Below are positions 53,430 to 61,861 of a DNA stretch of 64,000 nucleotides, piece by piece (position 1 is the stretch's first letter; each line of letters opens with the position of its first letter). This DNA is from Deltaproteobacteria bacterium (lineage in GTDB: Bacteria; Desulfobacterota; DSM-4660; Desulfatiglandales; HGW-15). The stretch covers positions 1 to 64,000 of the forward strand of contig JAGVAP010000033.1 in NCBI GenBank assembly GCA_020060215.1, read 5' to 3'. A model generated the notes under the pieces. It was given only the letters and a program-made list of their open reading frames with translations, made no database searches and had not been told where the DNA came from. A program made the translations under genes and the position numbers.

Positions 53430-54803
53430 TCATTCACCGCGGTCCCAGTTCCCGGGGTTCATGATCCCGTTGGGGTCGAGAGACCTCTTGATCCTTTCGA
53501 TGAGTCTGGCCGTGGCGGGATCCATTCGCTCGAGGGCGAGCCTCTGCGCGGCCACCTCCCCTTTCCAAACGATCCCCCCGAGTTCGTACGTCAGACGGTT
53601 CGACTCTTCCAGGGCCTTTCTCGTCCTTTCCATCTCCGCCTCATCGGACCTGTTGAACGAGTAATTGAAACCGAACATGACGCTGTTCCCCAGGAGGACC
53701 TGGTGGACATAGGAGCACATCATGCCGTACCTGCGGAAGATCTCGATCCCTTTCGCCCAGGCTTCAGGGACCTTGCTGACGGGAAGGATGGCGCCCGTGT
53801 ATTCGAAGCCGCCGCCCTTCCGGAAATCCGCGGCCAAGGCGGCCAAGGGCGGCACGTCCAGGAACCGTTTTCGGAGGGCCGGATGAAGATCCTCGACATA
53901 GACCACCCGGCCTCCCCCTTTGAACTCCTTGAAAAGCCGCCGGTAGGCCGTCTTCTTGAGGTCGATCTCTTCCTTGAAATGGCCGGACAGGATCAGCACA
54001 TAGAAGATGTGGTTCAGCCACTCCGGCTTTTCCTGGCTGATGATGAAGAAGTCCTCCAGGAGGTCGAGGTAAGTGGCTTCGAATATCGCCTGGGTCATGA
54101 GGTGAACGTCGTCGCTCTGGAAAACGATCACCTCACGGAACGCCGGCTTGGGGTAGAGTTTGATGGCGAGCTTGGTGACCACCCCCGTGGTTCCCAGCCA
54201 GCCGATGAAGAGCCCCGGCAGATCCGGAAGCGGTCCCTTGGTGAACCAGTAGGGGCTTACCGAGCCCGAACCGATCCTGCAGACGTCGCCGTTGGGGAGC
54301 ACAACCTCCATGCCGTTGACCATGTCCGAATTCAGGCCGTACCTGGGGGAGATGTGGCCGTGCCCCTGAATCAGTACATTTCCCACCACGGTCACCGTCG
54401 GAGGGGCCTCGGGGATCGAGTGCTGGAGCCGGGGATGGTTCTTCTGCAGGTACGACCGGAGTCCGCCCTGGGACACGCCCGCCTCGATCAGGGCGTAGCG
54501 ATTGGGTTCGTCCACTTCGATGATCCTGTCCATCCTTTTCATGTCCAGGACCATCCCGCCCCTGTTCGGGACGGTCAGGGCCGAAAGGGTGAAGCCGCCT
54601 CCCATGGGCGTGATGGGAACTCTCGCTTGGTTGGCGAGAAGAACGAGGCTCCGGATTTCCTCCACGGTCTCGGGCATGACCACATAGTCCGCGCGCCGCG
54701 GATGCTGGGCCCCCGAATCGCGCGAGTACAGGAAAACCTCCTCGGGGCTGTTCGACACCCTGTCCTTTCCCACGATGCGGATCAATGAGCTCAGAAGGTC
54801 CAT
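53430..54803 (-). CDS. GlcD-like FAD-linked dehydrogenase
   Basis: A 457-residue flavoprotein of the VAO/GlcD family. The FAD-binding PCMH domain is clear (VMPETVEEIRSLVLLANQARVPITPMGGGF, GNVLIQGHGHIS, GLFIGWLGTTGVVTKLAIKLYP) and the chain ends with LDPNGIMNPGNW, typical of these enzymes. It probably oxidises a 2-hydroxyacid or related alcohol. It is similar along its whole length to the protein at 56046. It is divergent from the HdrD-like protein at 55013, so the two sides could form a single regulon. Confidence 0.9.
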   Translation of the reverse strand: MDLLSSLIRIVGKDRVSNSPEEVFLYSRDSGAQHPRRADYVVMPETVEEIRSLVLLANQARVPITPMGGGFTLSALTVPNRGGMVLDMKRMDRIIEVDEPNRYALIEAGVSQGGLRSYLQKNHPRLQHSIPEAPPTVTVVGNVLIQGHGHISPRYGLNSDMVNGMEVVLPNGDVCRIGSGSVSPYWFTKGPLPDLPGLFIGWLGTTGVVTKLAIKLYPKPAFREVIVFQSDDVHLMTQAIFEATYLDLLEDFFIISQEKPEWLNHIFYVLILSGHFKEEIDLKKTAYRRLFKEFKGGGRVVYVEDLHPALRKRFLDVPPLAALAADFRKGGGFEYTGAILPVSKVPEAWAKGIEIFRRYGMMCSYVHQVLLGNSVMFGFNYSFNRSDEAEMERTRKALEESNRLTYELGGIVWKGEVAAQRLALERMDPATARLIERIKRSLDPNGIMNPGNWDRGE

Positions 54804-54884
54804 GTCGCCACCCCGTCCTTGTTTTCCCTTCCTTTTCTCTTATGCCGCCGCATCCGCGATGTCAACCCTGATCGAACCGCGACC

Positions 54885-54913
54885 TTGACTCCCGGAAGGT
54901 GCGGGGGTATCCT
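54885..54913 (+). promoter_or_regulatory. Sigma-70-type promoter
   Basis: TTGACT (54885-54890) and TATCCT (54908-54913) are 17 bases apart, about 100 bases before the HdrD-like gene at 55013. Confidence 0.45.
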
Positions 54914-55012
54914 GGGCATCCGTGGCCGGGCTTCGAAGAACCAGGATCCACCCGCCCCGCCCGCAGCGGCGACCTCCTTCATCTATCGTCAACAAACAAG
55001 GTGGGAGGAGAT

Positions 55013-56041
55013 ATGTACCAGCTCAATTTCGATGCCCGTCTGTGCAGGACCTGCCCGACCGGTGACTGTCTCGCCAAATGTCAATATCTCCATGTAAAGA
55101 GGGAAAAGGCAAGGGAGGAGATGGTCCGGATCAGCGAAGGAAAGGACTCCTTCGTTCTTCGGGACTGCGTCACCTGCTATGCCTGCGAGGAGTACTGCAG
55201 GAGAGGGAACCACCCTTTCTACCTGATCACCGAGCGGAGGCAGGAGAAGGCCATCCCCGTCGCCCCGAGGGCTGTTTCCCGGCAGTGGATCAACATCGGA
55301 GAGCCTCAGGGGAAGTTCAGGGCGGGGAGGCCCCAGGAAAGGGTCTTGTCCTTGGGTTTCATGCCCGAGTACCTGAGCTCGGTCAGGGGGAAGCTGTTCG
55401 AAGATCTCCTGCCGTCCCGTGTGTTCGGGCAGGAGTTTTTCTGCAATGTGGTCTATCTTCATTTCGCGGACACGGCGATCATCCAAGAGAGGCTACCCCG
55501 TGTGATCGACCGTTTCCGGAACCAGAACGCGCGCGAAGTGGTATTCCTGCACGACGAATGCTACGGCGCCTTTTCCTCCCTCGCCCCCGCCTATGGTATG
55601 GAGGTCCCTTTCAAACCCATCCATTATTTCGAGCACCTGGTGGAGCAACTCCACCGACTGCGGCAAGACATCCGGCCGTTGAGACTCAGGGCCGCCTACC
55701 AGAGACCCTGCTCTGCGAGGCTGTGCCCGGACCAGCATCCCCGGGTCCGCGAGATCATGGATCTCATCGGGGTCGATCTGGTCGACAGGGAATACCAGGA
55801 CGAGAACGCGATTTGCTGCGGCGGCATCTTCAGCCTTTGTTTCGGCTACGATCTCGCCCATGACGTGCAGGAGAGGAATCTGGCGGACATGGCGAAGCAC
55901 GGCGCCGAAGTCTGCGTCTTCAACTGCCCCGCCTGCCAGAACACCCTCGGCGCCAGGGTCGCCAAGCGCTCCATCCGGCCGGTCCATATGATCGACCTCT
56001 GCCGCATGGCCATCGGCGAGATACCCCCCATGGAGGGATGA
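55013..56041 (+). CDS. HdrD/GlcF-like iron-sulfur protein
   Basis: A 342-residue protein with an N-terminal cysteine part (CRTCPTGDCLAKC and CVTCYACEEYC, somewhat atypical for a ferredoxin) and a C-terminal pair of CCG-type domains with CCGG (in AICCGGIFS) and CPAC (FNCPACQNT). This is the layout of HdrD/GlcF/LutA-like electron acceptors. GGGAGGAG precedes the ATG. It stands first in a plus-strand operon with a GlcD-like protein, another HdrD-like protein and a flavodoxin-ferredoxin. It should take electrons from the GlcD-like flavin. Confidence 0.85.
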   Translation: MYQLNFDARLCRTCPTGDCLAKCQYLHVKREKAREEMVRISEGKDSFVLRDCVTCYACEEYCRRGNHPFYLITERRQEKAIPVAPRAVSRQWINIGEPQGKFRAGRPQERVLSLGFMPEYLSSVRGKLFEDLLPSRVFGQEFFCNVVYLHFADTAIIQERLPRVIDRFRNQNAREVVFLHDECYGAFSSLAPAYGMEVPFKPIHYFEHLVEQLHRLRQDIRPLRLRAAYQRPCSARLCPDQHPRVREIMDLIGVDLVDREYQDENAICCGGIFSLCFGYDLAHDVQERNLADMAKHGAEVCVFNCPACQNTLGARVAKRSIRPVHMIDLCRMAIGEIPPMEG

Positions 56042-56045
56042 GCTC

Positions 56046-57431
56046 ATGAGCGAAATCCTGCAGGCGCTGGCCGACGCGGTCGGAAGAGAGTATGTGTCCG
56101 ATCGGCCCGAAGAGATGTATTTCTATGCCCGCGATCCCGGGCTCATGCCCCCTCATCGGCCGGACTGCGTGGTGGTCCCCCGGAGCGTCGAGGAGATCCA
56201 GGCGATCGTGAAGGTGGCCCGGCGGGAAAGGATCCCCATCGTCCCCATGGGCGCCGGCATGGCCCTGACCTGCCTGGTGATCCCCCTCAAAGGGGGGATC
56301 GTCCTGGACATGAAGAGGATGAACAGGATCCTCGAAGTCCATGAAAGGGCGCGATACGCCCTTGTGGAAGGGGGGACGTCCCAGGGTTTCCTCAAGTCGT
56401 ATCTCGAGGAGCACCACCCCAGGCTGCGCCACAGCATTCCGGATTCGCCCGCCACGGCCACCATCGCCGCAAACGTGATGATCCACGGCCAGGGGAGGCT
56501 CACGCAGCAGTACGGCTTCAATTCCGACATGGTCTCAGGACTGGAGGTGGTCCTGGCCTCCGGGGAAGTCTGCAGGATCGGATCCTGCTCCGTTTCCCCG
56601 GACTGGTTCTCCAAAGGTCCCCCGCTCCCCGACCTGTCCGGGCTCTTCCTCGGGTGGTTCGGCGCGACAGGCATCGTCACCAAGGTCGCCGTGAAGCTCT
56701 ATCCGAGGAAGAAAATGAGGGACGTGGAGATCTTCCTGACCGACCGGGAAGACCTGGTGCCTGCCATGATCTATGAGCTGACCCACACGGAGATGGTGGA
56801 AGACATCAATGTCTTTTCCCAGCCCCGGCCCCTGATCTTCCGGGGCAACCACCACATCGCGCTCTTCATCACGGGCGACACGGACGAGGAGCTGGAGTTC
56901 AAGCGAAAGATCGTCTGGCACGCGCTCGACCCCTTCATCAAGAGCAAGGACGGCGGGTTCATGGGTATTCCCCCGGTGATGAAGCCGACCCTCCTCGACA
57001 TGCCTCAACGAAGCGTTTGCAGGTTTGCGGACGTGAAGAGGGGAGGGGGCTTCGAGTATTCCGGACCCATCATTCTGGTGGAGAGATATCCGGAGTGCGC
57101 ACGCAAGATCGCGGAGCTGGCCGCCCGACACGATCTGGGCTACTCGGGAATGGCCAGGATCATCGGAAGGGGCCATGCCATGATGTACGGTTTTGCCTTC
57201 ACCTTCAATCGGGCCGACGCCGACATGATGGCCCGGACCCGGGAGGCGCTGCAGGAGGTCAGCCGGTTCGCCCTGGAGCTCGGCGGCGTGTTCTGGAAGC
57301 CCACGGTCGAGGAACAGCGTATGGCGCTCGCGAGGATGGACCCGAACACCCGGGCCCTGATGAGGATGATCAAGCGGAATCTGGATCCCCACGGCATCAT
57401 GAACCCCGGGAACTGGGAGGTCGCCGAATGA
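56046..57431 (+). CDS. GlcD-like FAD-linked dehydrogenase (second copy)
   Basis: A 461-residue flavoprotein, full-length homologue of the gene at 53430. Same landmarks: RPDCVVVPRSVEEIQAIV, MGAGMALTCLVIPLKGGIVLD, GLFLGWFGATGIVTKVAVKLYP and LDPHGIMNPGNW. It starts just after the HdrD-like gene and its stop overlaps the next ATG (ATGA), a sure sign of coupling to the second HdrD-like protein. It probably oxidises a hydroxyacid and passes electrons to the iron-sulfur partner. Substrate is unknown. Confidence 0.92.
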   Translation: MSEILQALADAVGREYVSDRPEEMYFYARDPGLMPPHRPDCVVVPRSVEEIQAIVKVARRERIPIVPMGAGMALTCLVIPLKGGIVLDMKRMNRILEVHERARYALVEGGTSQGFLKSYLEEHHPRLRHSIPDSPATATIAANVMIHGQGRLTQQYGFNSDMVSGLEVVLASGEVCRIGSCSVSPDWFSKGPPLPDLSGLFLGWFGATGIVTKVAVKLYPRKKMRDVEIFLTDREDLVPAMIYELTHTEMVEDINVFSQPRPLIFRGNHHIALFITGDTDEELEFKRKIVWHALDPFIKSKDGGFMGIPPVMKPTLLDMPQRSVCRFADVKRGGGFEYSGPIILVERYPECARKIAELAARHDLGYSGMARIIGRGHAMMYGFAFTFNRADADMMARTREALQEVSRFALELGGVFWKPTVEEQRMALARMDPNTRALMRMIKRNLDPHGIMNPGNWEVAE

Positions 57432-58582
57432 AGTACGAAGAGATCGTCCACAGGTGTTTTCGATGCGGTTACTGCAAGTTCACCGAGGACTACCACGAGT
57501 TCAACTGCCCGAGCTACCGCAAGTTCCGCTTTGAGACGTTCTCCCCCGGGGGCAGGATGTGGCTCATCCGGGCGTGGCTCCAGAATGAGATCGGAACGAG
57601 TGACCGGCTCCAGCAGATCCTCTTCTCCTGTGCGACGTGCGCCAACTGCGTCGAACATTGCGTCTTCACCTTCAAGGATGACCTGGTGAACATCTTTGTC
57701 GCCGCCAGGGAGAGGCTCGTCGACGAGGGGAGGGTCCCCCCCACGGTCAGGGACTATCTGAAAAACATCCGCATCAGCGGCAACCCGTACAAGGAGCCTG
57801 CCGCGGAGAGAGGGAAATGGGCGGAGTCCTCTTCCGTCGAACCCTTTGGGGGGCAGGAGTATCTCTTCTATATCGGATGCGTGGGCGCCTACGACGAAAG
57901 GGCGAGGAGGATCGCCCGTGCCGTCGGGGATCTCTTCCTCGGGGCAGGTCTTTCCTTCGGCATTCTCGGGGAAAAAGAGCAGTGCGACGGGAACGAGGTG
58001 AAGGCTTTGGGAGAGTCGGGTCTGTTTCGCCACCTGGCCGAGCAGAACATTGACCAGTTCAAGGAGATCGGCGTGAGAAAGGTGATTACCCTCGATCCGC
58101 ACGGTTTCAATGCCTTCAGGAAGGACTACAAGGATCTCGGCGCGACATTCGAAGTCTCCCATTATTCCCAGGTGCTCGCCCACCTGATCCGGTCCGGAAA
58201 AATCTCCATGAAACCGCTCGAGACCCGTGTCACCTTTCACGACCCCTGCTACCTGGGAAGGCACAACGGCATCTATGATGCCCCTCGGGATGTCCTGGGG
58301 TCGATTCCCGGCATGGAGCTCGTTGAGTTGCAGCAGAACCGGGCGAACGCGCTGTGCTGCGGCGGCGGGGGCGGGAATTTCTTCACCGACGTCCTGGGCG
58401 GAGGGGAGGACAGCCCGAGCCGCATCAGGGTTCGGCAGGCCCGGCAGACCGGGGCCGAGGTGATCGCCGTTTCATGCCCCCAGTGCGCCAGGATGCTCGA
58501 CGATGCCGTGAAGGCGGAGGACCTGGGCGGGCGGTTGGAGGTCCTGGATATCTCGGAGATCGTCAAGCGGGCCTTGGCATGA
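57428..58582 (+). CDS. HdrD/GlcF-like iron-sulfur protein (second copy)
   Basis: A 384-residue protein: N-terminal cluster part (CFRCGYCKFTEDYHEFNCP and CATCANCVEHC) and two CCG-type domains (GCVGAY, then DPCYLGRHNGIYD, NALCCGGGGGNF and SCPQCARML). Compared with the copy at 55013 the CCGGGGG motif is more canonical. It overlaps the GlcD-like gene by four bases. The pair fits the FAD dehydrogenase/HdrD-like modules used by anaerobes for lactate or glycolate-type oxidation, but the true substrate is not known. Confidence 0.92.
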   Translation: MKYEEIVHRCFRCGYCKFTEDYHEFNCPSYRKFRFETFSPGGRMWLIRAWLQNEIGTSDRLQQILFSCATCANCVEHCVFTFKDDLVNIFVAARERLVDEGRVPPTVRDYLKNIRISGNPYKEPAAERGKWAESSSVEPFGGQEYLFYIGCVGAYDERARRIARAVGDLFLGAGLSFGILGEKEQCDGNEVKALGESGLFRHLAEQNIDQFKEIGVRKVITLDPHGFNAFRKDYKDLGATFEVSHYSQVLAHLIRSGKISMKPLETRVTFHDPCYLGRHNGIYDAPRDVLGSIPGMELVELQQNRANALCCGGGGGNFFTDVLGGGEDSPSRIRVRQARQTGAEVIAVSCPQCARMLDDAVKAEDLGGRLEVLDISEIVKRALA

Positions 58583-58679
58583 TGAAGACCGGCACCCCGG
58601 TCTCTCGGTATGCGGCGGACTCGATGAAGAGGGATCAGGACCTGTTTGGCAGGAACCTATCGATGGAGCGTTGAATCTG

Positions 58680-59498
58680 ATGAAGAGAAGAATCAAAGCA
58701 CTGTACTTCAGCCCGACGGGAACGACGAAGAGAGTCGTCACCGGAATAGCGGACAAAATCTCGGAGTATATGGCCGGAACAATAGAAACTGAAAATATGG
58801 ATTTTACCCTGCCGCAGGCTCGAAGGGAGGCGGTTTCCTTTGCGGAAGAAGACTTTGTAGTGGTTGGTGTCCCGGTCTATGCAGGCCGCGTGCCCAACGT
58901 GTTGTTGAAATACCTGAACACCATTGCCGGAAACGGGGCATGGGCGGTGGCCGTCGTGGTCTATGGAAACAGAGATTACGACGACGCATTGATCGAACTG
59001 CAGGACATTCTGGAAGCGGGCGGCTTCAAGGTCGTTGCCGGAGGGGCGTTCATCGGCGAGCACTCCTTCTCCAAAACCCTTGGCCGAAACAGGCCTGACG
59101 AACGGGACATGGCCGTCGCCGGTGATTTTGCCGGGCGGATATACAGAAAACTCGATGGGTCGGGCGAGCCGCCAGCGGTCGCTGTAAAGGGAAACAGGCC
59201 CTACCGCGAATATTACAGACCCAAGAACCGGGGAGGCGTGACCGTCGATATTCGCAAGGTCACCCCGAAAACCGGCAGTGACTGTATCGACTGCAAGCTC
59301 TGCGCCGATATTTGCCCGATGGGATCCATCGATGCCGGGGATGTGGCCAAGATGAACGGGATCTGCATCAAGTGTTGCGCCTGTATCAAGAGCTGCCCGG
59401 TTGGAGCGAAATATTTCGATGATGAAAATTATCTGTGGCATAAGCGGGAGCTGGAAATCAAGTTTGCGGAAAGGCGGGAACCGGAGGTTTTTGTGTAG
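58680..59498 (+). CDS. EFR1-type flavodoxin-ferredoxin fusion
   Basis: A 272-residue protein: N-terminal flavodoxin-like domain (LYFSPTGTTKRVV, then VGVPVYAGRVPN) and C-terminal two-cluster ferredoxin (CIDCKLCADICP, CIKCCACIKSCP). It likely moves electrons between the HdrD-like proteins and other carriers. The ATG at 58680 has GGAG at a somewhat long distance; a TTG at 58671 is the alternative. It ends the operon, and a poly-C hairpin follows. Confidence 0.88.
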   Translation: MKRRIKALYFSPTGTTKRVVTGIADKISEYMAGTIETENMDFTLPQARREAVSFAEEDFVVVGVPVYAGRVPNVLLKYLNTIAGNGAWAVAVVVYGNRDYDDALIELQDILEAGGFKVVAGGAFIGEHSFSKTLGRNRPDERDMAVAGDFAGRIYRKLDGSGEPPAVAVKGNRPYREYYRPKNRGGVTVDIRKVTPKTGSDCIDCKLCADICPMGSIDAGDVAKMNGICIKCCACIKSCPVGAKYFDDENYLWHKRELEIKFAERREPEVFV

Positions 59499-59520
59499 CG
59501 TCTCTTCTAAGAAGGGTTGA

Positions 59521-59558
59521 GCCTCCCCCCCCCCCCCCCGGAAACCCGGGGGAGAGGC
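59521..59558. terminator. Poly-C hairpin between convergent genes
   Basis: A run of 15 C (59525-59539), then GGAAACCCGGGGGAGAGGC, can form a GCCTC...GAGGC-type stem in several registers. It lies between the flavodoxin-ferredoxin gene and the DUF5320 gene, so it may end both transcripts. The homopolymer length may vary or carry sequencing error. Confidence 0.5.
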
Positions 59559-59586
59559 AGGCTGGAGGCGAGCTTTCCATGCAGGC

Positions 59587-59985
59587 TCAGGGTTGCGAAG
59601 ATCTGGATTCAAGTTCTTCGATGCGCTTGTTGATGCCCTCGAGATCGCTCTTGACGGCATCCGCCTCGTTCCTCAGCATCTGGAGCTCGTCTTCTGCGCG
59701 CATCCCGTACGGATTGCCGTAAAGGGGTCCGTAGGACGGGCCGGAAGCGGCGCTCCATGCAGGAGAAGAGGCTCGCCATCCGAACCCTCTGCCGTATCCA
59801 CGACCCCAGCCAAGGCCTGGACCCAGTCCTCGTCGAAAACCGCGGCCACGGCCGTACCCGCGACCGTAACCAAGACCTCGGCCGTATGCCGGGCCATAAC
59901 CCGCATAGGCGGGGTTGCAGTACCCGCGCCCTCCGCCGGTCATCGGGCCGCCACCCATTGGACCTGTTCCATCAAATCCTGGCAT
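59587..59985 (-). CDS. DUF5320 Gly-rich protein
   Basis: A 132-residue protein with the DUF5320 pattern: MPGFDGTGPMGGGPMTGGGRG at the N-terminus, a GYGRG-rich centre, and a C-terminal coiled-coil (DELQMLRNEADAVKSDLEGINKRIEELE). AAAGGAGGTG lies seven bases before the ATG. The frame is open 41 codons more upstream into DUF134, but that part is not a likely protein. Its partner is the DUF134 gene just upstream. Function is unknown. Confidence 0.8.
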   Translation of the reverse strand: MPGFDGTGPMGGGPMTGGGRGYCNPAYAGYGPAYGRGLGYGRGYGRGRGFRRGLGPGLGWGRGYGRGFGWRASSPAWSAASGPSYGPLYGNPYGMRAEDELQMLRNEADAVKSDLEGINKRIEELESRSSQP

Positions 59986-60004
59986 GTCCAACACCTCCTT
60001 TGCT

Positions 60005-60343
60005 CTAAAATCCGCCGCGCCATCCTCGGCGGTGACGTCCTCCTCCACGGGGGGGCATCTCAAAATGGCCGCCCTCGATCCTGAGGACCTTGCCCGTAAC
60101 CAGGGCATCCGCCACGACCGCCCTCGCCTCCGAGAGGATCCTTCCGAAGGTCTGACGGGAGACGTTCATCATGTTGGCGGCCGTCTCATGGTCCATTCCC
60201 TGGAGATCGCAAAGCCTGATCGCCTCCAGGCCCTCGAGGGGAAGAAACGTTTCTTCCCTTCCCCAGGGGGGGATCTGATCCGGAACGAAGGCGCCGACAA
60301 TCGGACGTCCCTGTACCCATCGGAGTTTTCTCGGCCTCGGCAT
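60005..60343 (-). CDS. DUF134 family DNA-binding protein
   Basis: A 112-residue regulator with a helix-turn-helix of the sigma-70 region 4 type (LEAIRLCDLQGMDHETAANMMNVSRQTFGRIL). It begins MPRPRKLRW, as other DUF134 members, and has GGAGGG before the ATG at 60343. Two related palindromes lie upstream of its start, probably its own binding sites. DUF134 and DUF5320 genes occur together with NifX/Mrp clusters in anaerobes, and a cluster of that type lies at 28080-31769. Confidence 0.85.
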   Translation of the reverse strand: MPRPRKLRWVQGRPIVGAFVPDQIPPWGREETFLPLEGLEAIRLCDLQGMDHETAANMMNVSRQTFGRILSEARAVVADALVTGKVLRIEGGHFEMPPRGGGRHRRGWRGGF

Positions 60344-60357
60344 GATCCCTCCAGTTA

Positions 60358-60426
60358 TGAGCATTTGCTCAAAATATAACCTTCATGCTTACGCCTGTCA
60401 ATAGTCATTTTGAGCTTATGCTCAAA
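60358..60426. promoter_or_regulatory. Twin operators TGAGC-N4-GCTCA of the DUF134 gene
   Basis: TGAGCATTTGCTCA (60358-60371) and TTTGAGCTTATGCTCAAA (60409-60426) have the same arms; their centres are 53 bases apart, five helical turns. They are 15 and 66 bases before the DUF134 ATG, so autoregulation is likely. Confidence 0.7.
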
Positions 60427-61025
60427 TACTTTCAGGTCGCGGGAAATCCTCCGGCCGAAGCCGGAGAGGAAGTTGCGCCGTCGCGATTTCCCGGCCAGGA
60501 ATGATCGCGCGGATGCGACTCTGCGCCTCCTTTGTGTCCATTGCATTTTTCCCCTGTCAGCCCCAAGCCGTTAAACATGCTGTCATTAGGAATCTTGGGC
60601 GTTGTTTTCGTTCGAAACGGCACATGGATTGCTCCGATCCTTCATGGCGAGCCACTCCTCTGCGTCGCCACCCCTTTGGGGGGCGACTGGGATTTTCGAA
60701 GGATGGTGGGATTATGGTCACTGCGCATTCCTTGCCTCGGAAGCACGGGGAAAGATTCTACGCGAGTACCGACGGAGGCGACGCCCGAAACCTTTCCTGG
60801 CGCTGGTCAAGCAGGCCCAGGAATAGATGGGAATCGAAATCTTTTCCCTCAGGCCGTCCCAATGCTCCACCCATCCTACGGGGCCTATGATGCATACCCC
60901 TACCCCTCATCCTTACCCTGGGATATATCTCCGCTTCGGAGGGCCGCGGGTGTATTATCCTGCTTCTGGAGAGGAACACGGCCGTTTTCTTTCTGTGAAC
61001 GCCTTACCGCAAAAGGAGGCTCCCT
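60427..61025. other. Intergenic region with hairpin, no convincing gene
   Basis: About 600 bases. Near the left end CGGGAAATC (about 60440) and GATTTCCCG (about 60484-60492) pair around an inner CTCCGGC/GCCGGAG stem. The rest has several short frames, none with a family pattern; a small one at 60602-60826 ends in an arginine-rich tail and is not accepted. Confidence 0.5.
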
Positions 61026-61802
61026 ATGGCTTACGAGTTCATCGCGATGGAACGCAAGGACCGCGTGGGGATCATCACCCTGAATCGGCCCGGGCAGTAC
61101 AACACCTTCAACTCGGGCCTTGCGCAGGAGTTGTGCAGGGGATTACTGGAGCTGGAGATGGACGGGAGTATCCGGGTCGTCGTCATCAGGGGCTCGGGAA
61201 AGACGTTCTGCACGGGCATTGACATTTCCGAATTCCACGGCAAGACCCTCCGGGAGTACCGCGAATGGGTGGGGCTCATGGAGCGCATGATCCATATCAT
61301 CGCCTACATGAAGAAACCGGTGATCGCCTCGGCGCATGGGTATGCCGTTGCCAACGGCGCAGGCCTCATTGCGGCCTGCGACCTTGCCGTCGTCGCGGAA
61401 GGGACCAAAATCGGAGCGACAGCCATCAACGTAGGGCTCTTCTGCATGGGCCCGGCCGTGCCGCTAGCCAGATCTCTTGGCCGAAAACGATGCCTGGAAA
61501 TGCTCATGACCGGAGAGATGATCGATGCCGCAACCGCGGAAAAGTGGGGCCTGGTCAACAAGGTGGTGCCTGCCGAAAGACTCGAGGAAGAGACCATGGC
61601 CCTCGCGAGAAAGCTGGCGGAAAAAAGCCCGATCGCCCTCCAGATGGGGAAAGAGGCCTTCTACGGCATGTCCGACATGGAGTATGGAAAGGCCCTTGCA
61701 TACTCGAACGAGCTGTTCGCAGCCTTGAGTGTTACCGAGGACGCGAAAGAGGGAGTCGACGCATTTCTGCACAAACGAAAACCTGAATGGAAAGGAAGGT
61801 GA
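61026..61802 (+). CDS. Enoyl-CoA hydratase/isomerase family protein
   Basis: A 258-residue crotonase-fold protein. The oxyanion-hole region is present (GKTFCTGIDISEF and SAHGYAVANGAGLIAACDLAVVAE), along with EKWGLVNKVVPAE. The second glutamate of classical hydratases, which would lie in GLFCMGPAVPL, is not obvious, so it may be an isomerase, dehalogenase or other crotonase-like enzyme. AAAAGGAGG precedes the ATG. It stands alone on the plus strand, with a convergent FAD protein next. Confidence 0.9.
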   Translation: MAYEFIAMERKDRVGIITLNRPGQYNTFNSGLAQELCRGLLELEMDGSIRVVVIRGSGKTFCTGIDISEFHGKTLREYREWVGLMERMIHIIAYMKKPVIASAHGYAVANGAGLIAACDLAVVAEGTKIGATAINVGLFCMGPAVPLARSLGRKRCLEMLMTGEMIDAATAEKWGLVNKVVPAERLEEETMALARKLAEKSPIALQMGKEAFYGMSDMEYGKALAYSNELFAALSVTEDAKEGVDAFLHKRKPEWKGR

Positions 61803-61861
61803 GCCCCGCCTGGGACCGGCTGACGCGTTTGGGTGGGGTTGACCGTGGCCGCCCTGGTGGA

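Noticed and set aside
60602..60826. A 74-codon frame with an arginine-rich tail, faintly like part of a HypF/YrdC-type protein
   Set aside because: The likeness is short and weak, no ribosome site is seen, and the start part is not protein-like.
60532..61083. A 183-codon open frame on the plus strand
   Set aside because: It overlaps the start of the enoyl-CoA hydratase gene, has no ribosome site and no family-like sequence.
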